A stretch of 64,000 nt of DNA from Ananas comosus (taxonomy: Eukaryota > Streptophyta > Magnoliopsida > Poales > Bromeliaceae), in NCBI RefSeq assembly GCF_001540865.1, contig NC_033628.1, positions 4,600,787-4,664,786 on the forward strand, written 5' to 3'. Shown here piece after piece: positions 1 through 12,393 of this stretch (positions within the stretch are counted from its first letter, which is position 1; every line of letters starts with the position of its first letter). The notes beneath the pieces are model-generated. The model did no database searches, was not told where the DNA came from, and worked only from the letters and a program-made list of their open reading frames with translations. A program made the position numbers and the translations under genes.

Positions 1-824
1 TCTAGCCACCACCCAAAATGCTTAAGCCGGGTTTAAGAGTTTAGCCCTATTATATCTTATATATAGTACTAGTGGTCTCACAACTAATCACCTTCTCCAA
101 CTCTACTCACCTCCCCTTAGCTCACGGGTCGAAGAATCATCTCCGAAATTTGCTTCTCAATGTAAGGACTGAGAATTTTTGACAGTGCGACTAAAACTCT
201 CTGTTGATGATGTTTATGTGTGTATATTAATTACATAACATCCGTAAGTTTCAGGAGAAACTGAGCTAAAATGAAGAAGATACGCGATTTTCAGTTTCAC
301 TTAACGTGAATAGTAACTCCGGTTTTCCGGGAAGCCACGGAGTAGAGTTGCTTCTGTGCGTAACGGACCTCTGTTCATATCATCCAATAGCTCATTTCAC
401 GTTCAGCTGTTCTGGAACTAAGTGGCCGATTGGATTTTGAGTTTGACGCACGGATTCGAGAAAATCCAAAAATAACATGTTTTGTATGTATTTGTGCGTG
501 TGTGTTCCTTCTATGGAAGAAGGTTGGATTTTGTCGTGAATCGTGTGCCATCGAGATGAATCGAAGTGTAGCTTTGTTGTCTCGAGGTGCTGATCGTACT
601 GGTGCAATCACGTTCGCAAATCTGACGGACGGATCTGCGGAAATCGCCCGTTGATCGAGGAAGAGGTCGGTGTTGGCAAAACGATTATTGCAAAAGTCGC
701 AATATTTTATGTACCGTTTTTGCATAGATCGCTCATCAGGAGGGGTATATTTTGCGTTTTACTCACCTGCTGTGAGGAACTCAGTACAAATACTGAAGTT
801 TGAGGGTTTTCCGCAATTTGCACC

Positions 825-868
825 TTATACATATATGTTGTCTCTTCAGGTTTGCTACTAAAACCCTA
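825..868 (+). promoter_or_regulatory. LTR-A1 putative core promoter with telo-box
   Basis: A TATA-like stretch (TTATACATATATG, 825-837) is followed about 25 bp later by AAAACCCTA (860-868), a telo-box core. A C/T-rich leader starts directly after it. The same order occurs in the two other family A LTRs, where the telo-box forms a perfect inverted pair. In this copy the partner is degraded to AGGTTT. Confidence 0.45.
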
Positions 869-1846
869 CCAGCCCCCCTGCCACATCATCCCTCTTCCCT
901 GCCTGTTGCGCCCGCCCAGGCCGCCCGCCGACTGAGCCCGGCACGCCAGCCGCCGTCGGAGCCATCTTCTCCCTCTCTCTCCATCTCTCTTCTCCTCTCC
1001 CTCTCTCGGTTGGAGCCAGGCCGAGGCTGCCTTGCCTCCAGGCCATTACTGGTGTTGCCCTGTTCCCTGACGAGCCTCCCCCGCCGACCGCGCGCGCCTC
1101 CTCACGCCGCCGCGGCGCCGCTGCTCCTTGCAGCCCGCTTGCCGAGCTTTGGCCGAGTAGCCCCAGTTCCCCCGTGCCCGCCGCCGCCTGGACCCTTTCA
1201 GCAGCCTTCCCGGAGCCTGGCGACCCTCCCGGCCGGCCGCTCGCGCGTCCCTGCGGTCGCCGCCGCCGCCGGCGTGCCTTGGCGCCGCGCCCCAGCCTGC
1301 TGACCGAGCCAAGCTCGGGCGGCCACACCTGAGCCGCGGTCACCGCCTGTCGCCGCCACCTCCCCCTCCTCCTCCGGCCGTTGGGGAAGCTGTCGCCGTC
1401 GTGCCCGAGGAGCCCGCGCCGCCGCCGTGGCCGCAGGTGCCCTTGAACCCGAGCACGAACCTGTGCGGGCTGGTTGTTCCACCGCTGCCGCCGCCGCTTC
1501 CAGCCGCTAACTGAGGTGAGCATCGTGCTCCTTCCTCCCCCGCACCCATCCCTGGCCCCCGCGCGCGCCGCCGTGTGCGGAAGCCGGCCGGAGCAAGCTT
1601 GCTCCGGCCAAGCCCGAAATAGGGCTGTTGTGGGTTGTTTGTGTTTTGAGCGATCCGAGCCTCCCGCGATCCTACGGAAGGGAGCACGGTGATCGTTGGC
1701 AAATTGCTGATCATCGTGCTCACCTTAGATTCTGTTGGGGAGACTCCGTTCTGCTGTTTTCGCTGTGTCGACCCGTGGAGCCTGTTTGGCTGCTGTTTTG
1801 GGTTTGCGCGGCGCTTATCCGCGATCCGAGGCTGTCCTGATGCCCG

Positions 1847-1894
1847 GAGGTGAGCAGGTGATCGTTGGTCTGTGCCGATCACATTGCTCACCTC
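1847..1894 (+). other. LTR-A1 leader hairpin 1
   Basis: GAGGTGAGCA (1847-1856) pairs perfectly with TGCTCACCTC (1885-1894). A second inner stem, TGATCG/CGATCA, lies inside the loop. Hairpins at the same LTR position occur in the copies at 20,011-20,053 and 33,301-33,347. Confidence 0.6.
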
Positions 1895-2103
1895 ACTTTG
1901 GATCACAGTGTCCGTCCAGCGCCTGTTGCGCGATCTTCCCCGACGCGCGCTGTTCGCAGAACTTTGGTAGCTCCCGCGCTTCCCACAGTGACCTGTTGCG
2001 CCCCAGACCATGAGCACGCCTCCGGCACGTCGAGACCTGTCAGTACTGTCTCGGCGGAACTTAGAGGTCCTCAGTTTGTGAGAACGAGTCATAGGATCGC
2101 CCA

Positions 2104-2132
2104 TTTACATAAAATGATGGATTTTATGTAAA
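2104..2132 (+). other. LTR-A1 leader hairpin 2
   Basis: Perfect 12-bp arms TTTACATAAAAT / ATTTTATGTAAA enclose a 5-nt loop. The minus-strand copy has a hairpin at the equivalent place (19,767-19,794) with a quite different arm sequence, CGAAATCACAT / ATGTGATTTCG. Spacing from hairpin 1 is 210-220 bp in both. Confidence 0.6.
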
Positions 2133-3077
2133 ATAGGGGCTTTTGTGCAATTGTACGCCTTGTGGCTACTGTGGGCAGCGTGTATGAGTGTGTGTTTGAC
2201 CTCTGGACTGATTGTCCATGACCTGTAGCTTTCGCGAATCGAAAGGTCGATTTCGGTGCGTTTTTCGACGAAATTCTTCGAAAGAACGCGATTTCGGTTC
2301 GGATTTTTTTCGACGGTGTTTGTTGCTCTGTGTGTTGTCGCTGAGCTCTTGTTGGCGGTCACCATCATTATTTTGTAGGTTCGATGATGGATTGCGTGAG
2401 CGACGAGGGTTCCGGTGTCGAAATAGACACTTTCGGGAACCCGGATTCGTACAATTATCGGCGATAAATGTGTAGGGTGCTATCTTGTGTTTGCTGCCAA
2501 AACATCCAAATTGAGTAGTTTTGGGCAGCAGGTGACTCGTGGCACGAGTCGGTGAGTTCGGGACACTTAGTGGGTCCCGACGACGTCCCGGTGTAGCTTT
2601 CGGGACTTCGCGCGAGTTACGGTTAATCGGTATTGGAAACCTATCTTCGTGGAATCGTTTGTGGGGTTGTGGATACTGTGATTATTATTGCGGGTTAGAT
2701 ACAACCCGTGGACCCTTATAGGTCCTGTCGACATTCTTTGCAGTCAGGAGACAGTCGCGACAGCCGTACAGATGGGTATTTGATCCGATCTCGTACAGTG
2801 GTGCACGCTCGGTGATGGTTTCTTACCTTTGTTCTCTGTTATTATCGCATATGATTTGGTAAAATAAAAGGTTTTCTACCCCTCGTGGTAGCTTTTATAA
2901 AAGATAAAAGTTTTCGCGTATGGAACAGTTTTCAAAAGATTTTTCGTGGACTTTTGTTTAAACATCGAATGTAAAACTACGGTGTGAATGGTGAATGTAT
3001 TGAAGGTATAGCTATCTGTTTATTCATTTAGTTGTGGTTGTATACTGTTTGTACTTTTGTACTTGTGCGACGCCGTG

Positions 3078-3127
3078 CAAATACAGGGGAGACTCTGTCC
3101 GTGTGAACAGTGGATTCCCTGTATTTG
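3078..3127 (+). other. LTR-A1 terminal stem-loop
   Basis: CAAATACAGGG (3078-3088) pairs with CCCTGTATTTG (3117-3127) around a loop containing GAGACTCTGTCCGTG. The stem sits just before TGGCGGATCTGG and about 100 bp from the LTR 3' end. The same structure is at 34,770-34,819 and 17,814-17,863. Confidence 0.7.
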
Positions 3128-5229
3128 TGGCGGATCTGGCATACTCTGGGGTCAGGTTTTCAAAAAAAAAAAAAAAATTTTAACGCTTTTCCGCTGTGTT
3201 TCAAACTAAAAGGGGACCCCGGGGCGTGACACTCAAGCCACCAAAACCCAGTCGCAGGGTTCTTATCCTCTGCTGCAAACCACTATCAAAATCAATATTG
3301 ATACACTCACTACCATGCTCAAACAAGAAAGAAAGTAAGGAATTTACCTTCTTAAATCATTAACTCAACTCCAAATAAGTCAGGGTACAGCAAAACTCTT
3401 CTTTTCAGCTGCTGAAATCACCTCCCAAATCAGCTGGTAGCTTAAGAACCCAAAGCCAACTTAAATCCACTACTATAGCATAGAACTTGAAAGAAGTCAG
3501 ATAGTTTACCTTTTCAATCTTCAACTCAACTATATATTGGATTAAAGCTGTGGAATAACTCCAGAAATCTTCTTTCCATCGTTCTACAAAAGCCCCAAAG
3601 CCTATTTACCTCAGCTAGTAGCAAGAAAGGAGAAGAACAACTCAAAATCACTACTTTAATTGTAAACTAGTGAGATAGATAGTATTAGTCATCTTACCAA
3701 GATATAACCCAGCTTCTAACTGAGTTAGAATTACAGAAGTTTAACGAAACACCTCTCCCTAAGCTCCAAAAGCTATCCTCCAAGGCTCCAAACCAACTTG
3801 TAACATGAAAATGGCAAGAATAACTCAAATCACCATTTCTTGCATCAAGAGAGAGGTAACCTAAAGAGTGAAAATTAGAGAGGTGTAAAACCTCATCTCA
3901 GAGCTCCAGCAACTCTTGGGCATCAGCTGGGGTCGAGTTATGAGGTTATGGATAAGTTTAAGGATTGAAATAACCAAGTTAGCCTCTAATCCACGCAGCA
4001 GCTAGCTTGTGCTGGTACCGGTACCCGATCTTGTACCGGTACCGAATGCAGAGTGAAGAATTCTGCACTTTGCAATGCACTTTCGTGCTTCCGGCTGTTC
4101 GATCACTCCTTTAACTTGCCAAAAACCTTTCTACAACCCTTTAAAAGTTACGGGTTCACTCCAATTGCCAATTCCACTCTCGAACTTCGCAATTTGCCAA
4201 ATCAGAGTACTACAAATTGAGACCAGATCTATACAACACGTATCTGATTTCTTACTATGTCATTGCTTGCCTGCCTTTTCTAGATAGTGGAATTATATGT
4301 TGATTGTTGTTTAAGCAAGCAGATATGATTTGGAAATATGCATCTATGAGTTGTATCCGCCTATCTTGTGCCTTCATTTTGTATGTGTGTTCTTGATCAG
4401 GTTTTCTTTGGAATTTCATCAGTGAAGAACTGCTTGTTAGATAATTATGTTTCTCTATTTTTGCCGAATCATGCAGATTTGGTTTAAAAACCATGTAAGT
4501 AGTCATATTTTACTTGATAGCAGCTTTTCATATTTCTTTTAAACTCTAGTTTTTCTTCACCTATTTCACTCTGTTGACAGTTGCATTATTAAATGCCATA
4601 TTGGTTCGCCTATGAAGATTTCTGCTATTTTGTGCGTATATTTTTTGTAAACTAATGCTTTTGGGGCTCTGTTGTCGAGATTTCTTTTGTCATTGATTTT
4701 GTTGAAACCTATCTTTGGGGATAACTATAACACCTGCTTGTTGTTCATCTCCTTTATGTGGACAATTTACACATGAATTCTAATGTGATTCAAATTTTGA
4801 CTTATTCAACCTTTATTTGTTCATATTAGTATCTTGTGCTCTTCTTGTTGGTACAGAACTCCAAAGGGAGCTCCACGAGTGGATAAAGATACCAACAATT
4901 TTATGCCATTTACTAGAAAACTATTTAATTCTCTAATACATATATATATAGGTCCATCAAACGAAGAAAAGGAGAGTGCGATATGAGCATGAAATCGAGG
5001 TAAGTAATAGCTTGCAGATTAATATTATTTGTTAAAAGTTATTTGACGGTGAAATATATGTCTCTATATAGAATAATACTAGACAGAGTGAAAAAGAAGT
5101 GCTTTTGATTCCCTTGGACAACCTCATTGCCCCGTAGCACGAGGACTTTTATTTAGTAAGGATCTTTCTACTATCGTAGGAGGCGAAAGATTAGGTCAAT
5201 AATATTGGGAGATTTATGTTGAGGTAGTA

Positions 5230-5322
5230 ATGATACCTACAGAAAGTCTGATTCGGACCTATCATGGTATGACGACTCTACGTGATGCTGCAAGAAAATA
5301 TATTGCTTGGCCATCCTATCTT
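5230..5322 (+). pseudogene. CACTA-associated protein exon remnant
   Basis: One exon-like stretch ends at a GT donor (CTT|GTAAGT, 5322). Its translation contains TYHGMTTLRDAARKYIAWP, which resembles the segment ending in a conserved IAWP/VAWP-K-H-L motif in proteins of plant CACTA transposons. A short following exon may start after the acceptor near 5533 and stops quickly (GTTAAGCCGGTGAGAAGGTGA). No transposase core is visible. Assignment rests on one motif and on the CACTA end 1.9 kb downstream. Confidence 0.4.
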
Positions 5323-6368
5323 GTAAGTATAATATATATACATCTAAAATTGCATGTATTAGTTTTGTTCTTTTTGAAAATTAATGACCTGGTTAATATT
5401 TTCTTTCTCTTGCTAAAAACGAAACACTCATGCATGTTTAGCTACCAAAATTCAAAAATCTCTTTCTTTTGATGAATAGGAGTATAATACTAGACCAAAT
5501 ATTTAGTACTTTTTTTTTTTTCCTCTAATGCAGGTTAAGCCGGTGAGAAGGTGACGAGATCTATTGATTGATCGCAAGCCTAGCTTCATTTCCTTCATTT
5601 TGTGTAGTTAAGTTAATCTTAATACCACTATCTACAAGTCTGCAATGAGAATGGAAAGCTGTTCATAGTTTTCAGCTTGGGAACTAAAAGATATTACCTA
5701 TATGCCAAATCCTCTTGAAGATAGTGAGATAGGAACATATTATCTGGTTAATGAACCTGTGCTGAAATACTCTGCAACTGGGATCCATGATTGTAGATAC
5801 TGTAGGCATTTGAATTTTGAGTTTTCAACATTAAAGAAGGTGATTTATCAATTCCAGGCGGTCGATTGAGATGCAAAAATTGTAAACCTGAATATTATCA
5901 GATAGTTAATCTGAATATCAACATACACACTTCTTCTACCGAGGAAGGAAACACAGAATTTAAGTTATCTGTCCATTCAAATAGTCTCTTTTGATTTAAT
6001 GAAGTAATAATATCAACTTTTAAGCTATGATTTAGTACCATGACATCAGGATTTAGTGATTTGGCTTTTTAGGTGTGTTTGATCTTTCTTATTCAAGTCT
6101 GCTCAAATTTTTGCTTTCTATCAATTGTTCTAATTTGAATTTGTTCTTCATTTGCGTTTTAAATATTTGCATGATTGTCCCTCAAATCTCAGGATTTAAC
6201 TTAGTTAGAGTACATATATATTGCATATTTTAGTAATTTACTAAATAAAGTTAGTAAGAAGGTTTTATTAAATTTTGGGTTGTTATTCTAATGTGACCAG
6301 ATTAAGGCCGTGAAGATGAAGCATCTATTGATGATTACAAAGCTTCAATTCTTCATTTTGTCTAGCAA

Positions 6369-6444
6369 AATATATATTATATATATATATATATAGATAT
6401 ATTATAATATATCATATATATATTATATATTATATATATATAAT
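6369..6444. repeat. AT dinucleotide-rich tract
   Basis: Imperfect (TA)n with ATATATTATATAT blocks. It lies inside the CACTA remnant and has no coding potential. Confidence 0.8.
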
Positions 6445-6849
6445 AATTATATTGATTGAAGTATATTATGTTGTATTTTTTGTAAGAGACTAAACTACTT
6501 ATTTTTTGTTTACTATGGATGCAGATCATACTTTTTGTGAAACTTTAAATTAGAGGTTATTTTGTATTTGATTTTGGCTACTAATGATGATGATGTTTTA
6601 CTTGTATTTAAATCCTTTTTTGCCAACAACTGTGTTAAATATTGTTAATTTTTTCGGTTTATTATGGATGTTGAATGTTAAATACTCGAATTTTATAAAA
6701 GTTATGCTTTTATTCTTTATTTTCTTACTAGTATATTCTGCTCGATGTCGTTTGTACATGTTAATGAGCGAATCCCTATTGATCTATTTATAAAATATTT
6801 TTTGTTGGCACTTTTTTTTTTGTCGGTATATTAATTACTATTATAATAT

Positions 6850-7239
6850 TTATTATTATTGCCGGCTTTTAAGTGCTTGTAAGACTTTGCTTGGTAAAAA
6901 AAAATGTCGTGAATAGAAATAGCGGCGAGTTTAAGTGCCGCTATAAATTCTTATAGGTGAGCTGTAATAGTCGGCCGAGTTTAAGTGCGTTTTTTTTCAT
7001 TTATGCGTTGGCAAAAGTGCCGGCAAAAGAATTGCGACTAGAAATTTTTTAGGCGGCAGTTTAAAGTGCGGGTTTTTTATATTTACTGGCGGTTGGCAAA
7101 AAGTGCCAGCAAAAGAATTGCCGACGAACTTTTAACCGGCACTTACAGTGCAAAAAATTGTGCAGGGAAAAATTTTTGCCAGCCCTTTTCAGACTTTTGC
7201 CATCTGTTTAATTGCCCTAAAGTCCCTTTTGGTGTAGTG
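6850..7239. repeat. CACTA subterminal repeat block
   Basis: Short motifs GCCGGC, AAGTGCCGGCAAAAG, GAGTTTAAGTGC and their variants recur about six times in both orientations up to the CACTA terminus. Such subterminal clusters are the usual binding platform for CACTA accessory proteins. The function here is inferred. Confidence 0.6.
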
Positions 7240-7375
7240 TGCAAGACACACTGATATATCTGCCAATGATATGTCCACTTTATGAGGTAGGACATGATTT
7301 TGGATGTTATAACGCAATACGAGATTGTTATATCGCAGTTTCGTACACTTTGAAATTTGTATGATACACCATATA

Positions 7376-10300
7376 TGTCACAGCCCGCGACCACGCCTAT
7401 TTGCAAGGTCCCGCGCCGCGAGCATCGCCGAAATGGACAGGGTTTCCTCGTGTACTACGGACCAGAGTCTCCCTGTACATTCAAGGCATCGCAATCAATA
7501 CAATTCACGAAGTTCCAACCAGGAAGATATAATCAAGATTGCAAGTGGAAGGTATCATACAACATAAATACATCCTAAGTAATTACATTCATTCACTTCA
7601 TAGTTTTTACATCACAACTTCCATTCCTTTTTCATCCAAATGCCATCTAAGTTATTACAACATTTACTTACTACAAGTTTGATACATTGTATTCTTTTCT
7701 TTCCTTTACCCCTAAGCGATATAGACGGTACTGCTAGATCTGGTCTCTGGAAGTAGGCCGCTATCTGCAGAACTTCGCCCTCGCCTTGCGCCACCGCGCC
7801 GCACACGTGATGTACCTGCTACCGCAAGAAAACAGCAACACGGGGGGGGGTGAGACTATTGTCCATCGGTCCTCAGTGGGTTAGCCACCCAAGAGACCAG
7901 CTCAACCAACAGCTTAACGAGGCACTGCAATGTTAATTCAAATATACAACAGATATATATATTCAATTGAAATACATGTTCATGCCTCATGAAATGCAAT
8001 ATGCAATACCTGTAATGCATACAAGTAGGTTACTTTAACGCTACATTATTATTCTTATCTTTATTACTTGTCATTTAATGTTTACTTTTAGCTCTTAGCT
8101 ATTCTTTACTTGTACCTTTCTTTACTTATCAGCTATTCTTATTCCTTAGCCTATTGTTGTTTACTTATCTTTATTCTTTACACTTTGTCGCACTTTTCTA
8201 CTGGTCAATTCTTTCTAAGTTTTCTTACCTTAGTTTCTATGCCACCGAATCGGTCTTGAGTCAATCATCGCGGTAGTCCGCGCACTGTCTAGCTCGAGGT
8301 AAGGAACTCTCACATGCACCTCAGCTAACAACAGCTCACGTACTCCTGTCCTAGCCGTCTAGCGGCAAACGAATCGCACCTCAACCAACAACAGCTTAGG
8401 TTCCATGACTTAGCCACCGACGGCAAAATCGTCGCACAACCCACGACAGTGGTTGAGTCAACAGGCGGGTTAGGATCCACAAACTGGCTAACCATCCGGC
8501 GGCGAAATGTCGCACACGCCACGACAATGGTTCTTGTAGCCGTTGGGCGGCGAAAATCGTCGCACACACCCGACAACACTTTGGGTGTATCCTTTTAGCC
8601 TTGGATTCCGGAATCCATTTCACATCACATAGGGCGTTGGTCTTAACCTATGGAACTGACCTCTCTAGTCGTAAGCCTTTACTCAACCTAAGTTCACCCA
8701 TCTAGATTTTATTACTTTCACATTCTTAACTAGGTTTATTACACTAGGATCATTATTCTTTCCAATCTAGGTTCACTTGACTCTAGGCTAGTACTTTTCT
8801 TTCACGAACTATGTTTATTAACACTAGGTTAGATGCACTCGATCTATTTCATTCTAGGTCTATCACGACCTATGTTCCCTTAACACTAAGTTAAATGCCA
8901 CTCGATCTAATTACATACTTAATTGTCCAATTAAGCATTCTACTATTTCTAGAGTTATCAATCTTATTTTCCAATGTTATTTCTCTATTCAAGCTAGAGT
9001 TATCAACCAAGTTCATATGCAAATATAATCTCACATGCTAAGCATGATCTATGTTGCATAATGCTAATCATGCGTTTATAATCTCATATATCATTTATAT
9101 GCATCTACTTAGCATTTACATTACATACTATAACATGCATATAACTTGCTCATTATGCATTCTAGCATTTTACATTACATTATTTAGCATTATGTAACTT
9201 GTTCATAATGCATTCTAGTTTTCTTACTTATTTAGCATTATGGTAACTTGCTCTAATGCATTCTATTGCATTTACATCATACTATCAACATGCATTATTT
9301 AGCTACATGACTCATTTACATGCTTCATTTATATTTATATGCATCAACATGGATTCTTAGTTTTCGACATAAAGGGACCTAGTGCTTCGGTAAACACAAC
9401 CCACCTTAATTTGCGTTCGATTGCTTGTCGACACTAGCAATCAGCTCCGCGCGACCCGTATCGGCACGCGCGATACTGCAACTGCGCTCAACGGCTCCGC
9501 TTCGCAGCCCCCGAAAATTATAGGTCTTCGCGTTATGTGCCACGATGCTCAAATCCATTTTCATGATTTTACGACGTCGCCTCGGCCCTTCCGGGCCGAC
9601 CCGAGCCTAAACGTCTATTTCTTTAATAACTTTGTAAGGCTCATCGGATCCGAACTCTTTGCCAACGCGTTTCGTTACTCAGCAATTAGGTTTACGAAGG
9701 GTCAATGAGATCAAACCTCATATTTGTGAAAGTTTGCATTTTGAAGCCTAGGTTACAACTATGCAAGAAATCACTAAATTGATCCATGATTCAAGCATTA
9801 ATTCATTAGATAGCATCTAGGACTCTCTAATCCATTTTAGTTATTTAAACCAAGTATTAAAGATCATTCCATGTAAGGGCTCAGGCTCACCTTAAAATGA
9901 GCTCCAACCATGGAGAGATGAAGAGACGAAGCGCATCCACTCCACGCTTCAATCTCCACAATCCATTCTTTTTGGGAGAGATGTTAGAGAGAGAAAGAGA
10001 GGCTTTCTTCTTCCCTTCCATGCGCGTGTGTGTGTGTGTGCCGTATTGGGCTGTACGGCTGGAGGAAGAAGAAAGCAAAAAGGATTTATCCCATTTTACC
10101 CTAATTTGCCTTCAACTACACACTATTCACTTACGGGCAGCCTGAATCTGATATAAATTTCGTTGCGAGCCGCTCCGGATGTCCACTTTCGCATCATTAA
10201 TTGCAAGCAGGCTCATGTTTAAACGTACTGGAGCAAGAATAAATCTTAAGTTTTCAGTTGCGACCTCCGTTTTGTCACCGAAACCGTGCCGAACTCAATC

Positions 10301-10604
10301 TTTTCAGATAGCTTTCGGATTTTATTTCTCACTCTACGGGTGTCAGAAAAATATGAAACTTTAAATCTAGCCTCATAAAAATATTTCTGACATCCCCGCT
10401 AATTTTCATAATTTTCTGAGACTACATTTTCTGCTAATTTATCAGTCCCGTTTCCAACAGAAAATTCTAAATCTTCTGTTTTCGCTCCGATTTCAGCACA
10501 GGTCGTTCCCAACCGATATTTCACTTCTCTAAATCCAATAAAATAGTATCTCATACTATTTTTATTTATTTTTTTCTTTTATATTTAAAATTCGGCATGT
10601 TACA
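7376..10604 (-). mobile_element. Solo LTR, family E
   Basis: A 3.2-kb unit begins TGTCACAGCCCGCG and ends CGGCATGTTACA inside the 208-bp array. On the minus strand it reads TGTAACATGCCG...GGGCTGTGACA. The flanks are ATATA (7371-7375) and TATAT (10,605-10,609); in this AT context the 5-bp duplication is ambiguous. The 3' terminal stem-loop (7,432-7,481) has ACAGGG/CCCTGT arms and a loop with AGACTCTGGTCCGT, like family A. A local repeat array lies at 8318-8575 and TAGCATTATG-type repeats at about 9,150-9,280. No coding region was found. Confidence 0.7.
8318..8575. repeat. Local tandem array inside LTR-E
   Basis: Four degenerate units of about 58-78 bp end in CGGC(A/G)AAA-TCGTCGCAC and contain CACCTCAACCAACAACAG or CACGCCACGACAATGG variants. 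Confidence 0.5.
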
Positions 10605-12087
10605 TATATACCTGCTAGTGACAAGTCCCTGTTATAAAAAGAAGCTACAGCCATAGAGGTGCCGAGATATATCTATAGTGCTGAAGGACACACCCATATA
10701 TCTGCCAGTGATATAGCTACTTTTATAGGGTAAGACCTGATTTTGCACGTTATAGCACAATATGGGACAGTTATAGAGTTGTACGATACAATTGAAGCTT
10801 TGTAAAGCACACCCATATACCCACCAGAGATACGACCCTCTTATCAAAAGAAGCAACAGCTATAGGCGTGCCAAGATACATTTATAGTGCTAAAGGGAAC
10901 ATCCATATATCTGCCAGTGATATGTCCACTTTTATGGGGTAGGACATGAAAGCATGTTATAGCGCAATACGGGACTGTTATAGGGGCAATTTCGTACACT
11001 TGAAGCTTTGTATGGCACACCCATGTACCTACCAGTGATAAGTGCCTATTATAAAAAGGAGCTACAGCTATAGAGGTGCCGAGATACATCTATAGTGCTG
11101 AAGGGTACATCTATATATCTGCCAGTAATATGTCTACTTTTATAGGGTAGGACCTGATTTTGCACGTTATAGCGCAATATGGGATAGTTATAGGGCTGTA
11201 CGGTACAATTGAAGCTTTGTAAGGCACACCAATATACCCACCAGAGATACGACGCTCTTATCAAAAGGAGCCACAGCTATAGGCGTATCAAAATACATTT
11301 ATAGTGCTGAAGGGAACGCCCATATATCTGCCAGTGATATGTCCATTTTTATAGGGGGATCTGATTTTGCACGTTATAGCGCAATACGGGACAGTTATAG
11401 GCTATTTTCGTACAATTGAAGCTTTGTATGGCACACCCATATACCCACTAGAGATATGACCCTCTTATCAAAAAAAGCCACAGCAATAGGCGTGTCAAGA
11501 TACATTTATAGTGCTGAAGGAAACACTCATATATCTGCCATTGAAATGTCTATTTTTATAGGGTAGTACCTGATTTTGCACGTTATAGCGCAATACAGGA
11601 CTGTTATAGGATATTTTCGTACACTTGAAGCTTTGTATGGCACACCCATATACTTGCCAGTGATAAGTCCCTGTTATAAAATGGAATTACAGCTATAGGG
11701 GTGCCGTGGTATATCTATAGTGCTGAAGGGCACACCCATATATCTGCCAATGATATATCTACTTTTATAGGGTAGGACCTGATTTTGCACGTTATAGCGC
11801 AATATTGGACAGTTATAGCGCTGTACGGTACAATTAAAGCTATACAGTAAGGATTAAGCATAATACAATATAACAAATATGGTAAACCTTGAAATAGTGT
11901 ACATATGGATGAACCTACTATGTACCAGATTATGAACCATTCACACAAAAATTCAATGTTTATATAAACTGAATGGCATGGCTCTCCAAGCAACTCGCCA
12001 ACGTCTTTACAAAATGTTTCACGAAATAGATACCTCAGGCTGCACATTGTTACACTACATAATACAGTTCATTACAGTTACAACCAA

Positions 12088-12393
12088 TCAATCATATAAT
12101 ATCCACACATCATCTTTTGGGACAGCAAACTCGATCATAGAATTGTAGGTCACACAACATAGATCCTTTAATATCGCACTGACCATATGCACACGGAAAC
12201 AATGGGGCTCATTCTCGTACAATAGTAGATCGGGTTGGCCATTCCTTATGAGTCGTTCAGCAAAAAGGCATGTGTACATGGCACAATCAACTTCAGTAAA
12301 ACCCTGTTGTTGACATTGTAGGCAAAATACGACGTTAGGAGCGCCGACGCGTATTTGGAGGATGTGCTCAAAATAAGATGAAAACCACTTCGC
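12088..12393 (-). pseudogene. Ulp1-like (C48) cysteine protease exon
   Basis: A 102-codon exon runs from an acceptor (TATGTAG|GCG, 12,393) to a TGA at 12,088. Its middle reads QQQGFTEVDCAMYTCLFAER, matching the end of the Ulp1/SENP domain: an oxyanion-hole Gln a few residues before Asp-Cys, followed by a helix ending F-A-E-x-L/I. The usual DCG is DCA. The His and Asp part of the catalytic triad is not found upstream in any clear exon, so this is probably a fragment. Ulp1-like domains are commonly carried by plant Mutator-like and CACTA elements. The exon sits between two tandem arrays, which supports transposon origin. Confidence 0.55.

Larger units (their letters stand above)
161..3231 (+). 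mobile_element. Solo LTR, family A (copy A1)
   Basis: A 3,071-bp unit begins TGTAAGGACTGAG and ends GGGGACCCCGGGGCGTGACA. It is flanked by a perfect 5-bp target duplication, CTCAA at 156-160 and 3232-3236. The same ends define copies at 31,764-34,916 and, on the minus strand, 17,715-21,617. No internal region or second LTR is present, so this is a solo LTR left by LTR-LTR recombination. Inside are a TATA/telo-box region near 825-868, a C/G-rich leader (about 870-1520) and three perfect hairpins (1847-1894, 2104-2132, 3078-3127). The long GC-rich ORFs here are not conserved between copies and are not called as genes. Confidence 0.88.
1..4214 (-). mobile_element. LTR of family D, left-truncated by the window edge
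   Basis: Once the solo LTR at 161-3231 is removed, 1-160 and 3237-4214 form one sequence that ends in ...AGAGTACTACA at 4214. Read on the minus strand this is a 5' LTR end beginning TGTAGTACTC. The last ~150 bp (CTACAACCCTTTAAAAG, CGAACTTCGCAATTTGCC) resemble the matching end of the family C LTRs at 24,480-24,562 and 37,200-37,291, so the orientation is minus. A small cluster of GGTACCGGTACC palindromes lies at 4012-4045. There is no coding capacity. The other LTR end lies left of position 1. Confidence 0.6.
4215..7239 (+). mobile_element. CACTA-type DNA transposon, 3' portion
   Basis: The right end reads ...GGTGTAGTG at 7239, the inverse complement of CACTACACCAAAAGGGAC, a typical plant CACTA terminus. 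It is preceded by dense subterminal repeats (6850-7239). A weak coding remnant at 5230-5322 resembles CACTA-encoded proteins. The left CACTA end is absent and the left limit is set only by the family D LTR end, so this is a truncated element. The 7,240-7,242 triplet TGC would be one side of the 3-bp target duplication. Most of 4,215-5,200 and 5,560-6,850 is AT-rich with no support for an intact gene. Confidence 0.6.
7240..11850. repeat. 208-bp tandem array, split by an LTR
   Basis: Units carrying CCATATATCTGCCAGTGATA recur at 10,694, 10,903, 11,110, 11,320, 11,527 and 11,736, a mean spacing of 208 bp. Each unit has a half-repeat (CCATATACCCACCAGAGATA type) about 118 bp further on. One unit start lies at 7,252. 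Removing the solo LTR at 7,376-10,604 restores a continuous unit, so the array predates that insertion. The array begins at the CACTA end (7,239) and stops about 240 bp before the Ulp1-like stop codon. Open frames seen through it are not conserved genes. Confidence 0.85.

Noticed and set aside
800..1523. Long overlapping GC-rich open frames on both strands
   Set aside because: They lie in the family A LTR leader and are not conserved in the two other copies. Pro/Arg/Ala-rich translations follow base composition.
10632..11264. Minus-strand frames with repeated YLWWVYGCALQSFNC-like phrases
   Set aside because: They read through the 208-bp tandem array; the protein repeat is a by-product of the DNA repeat.
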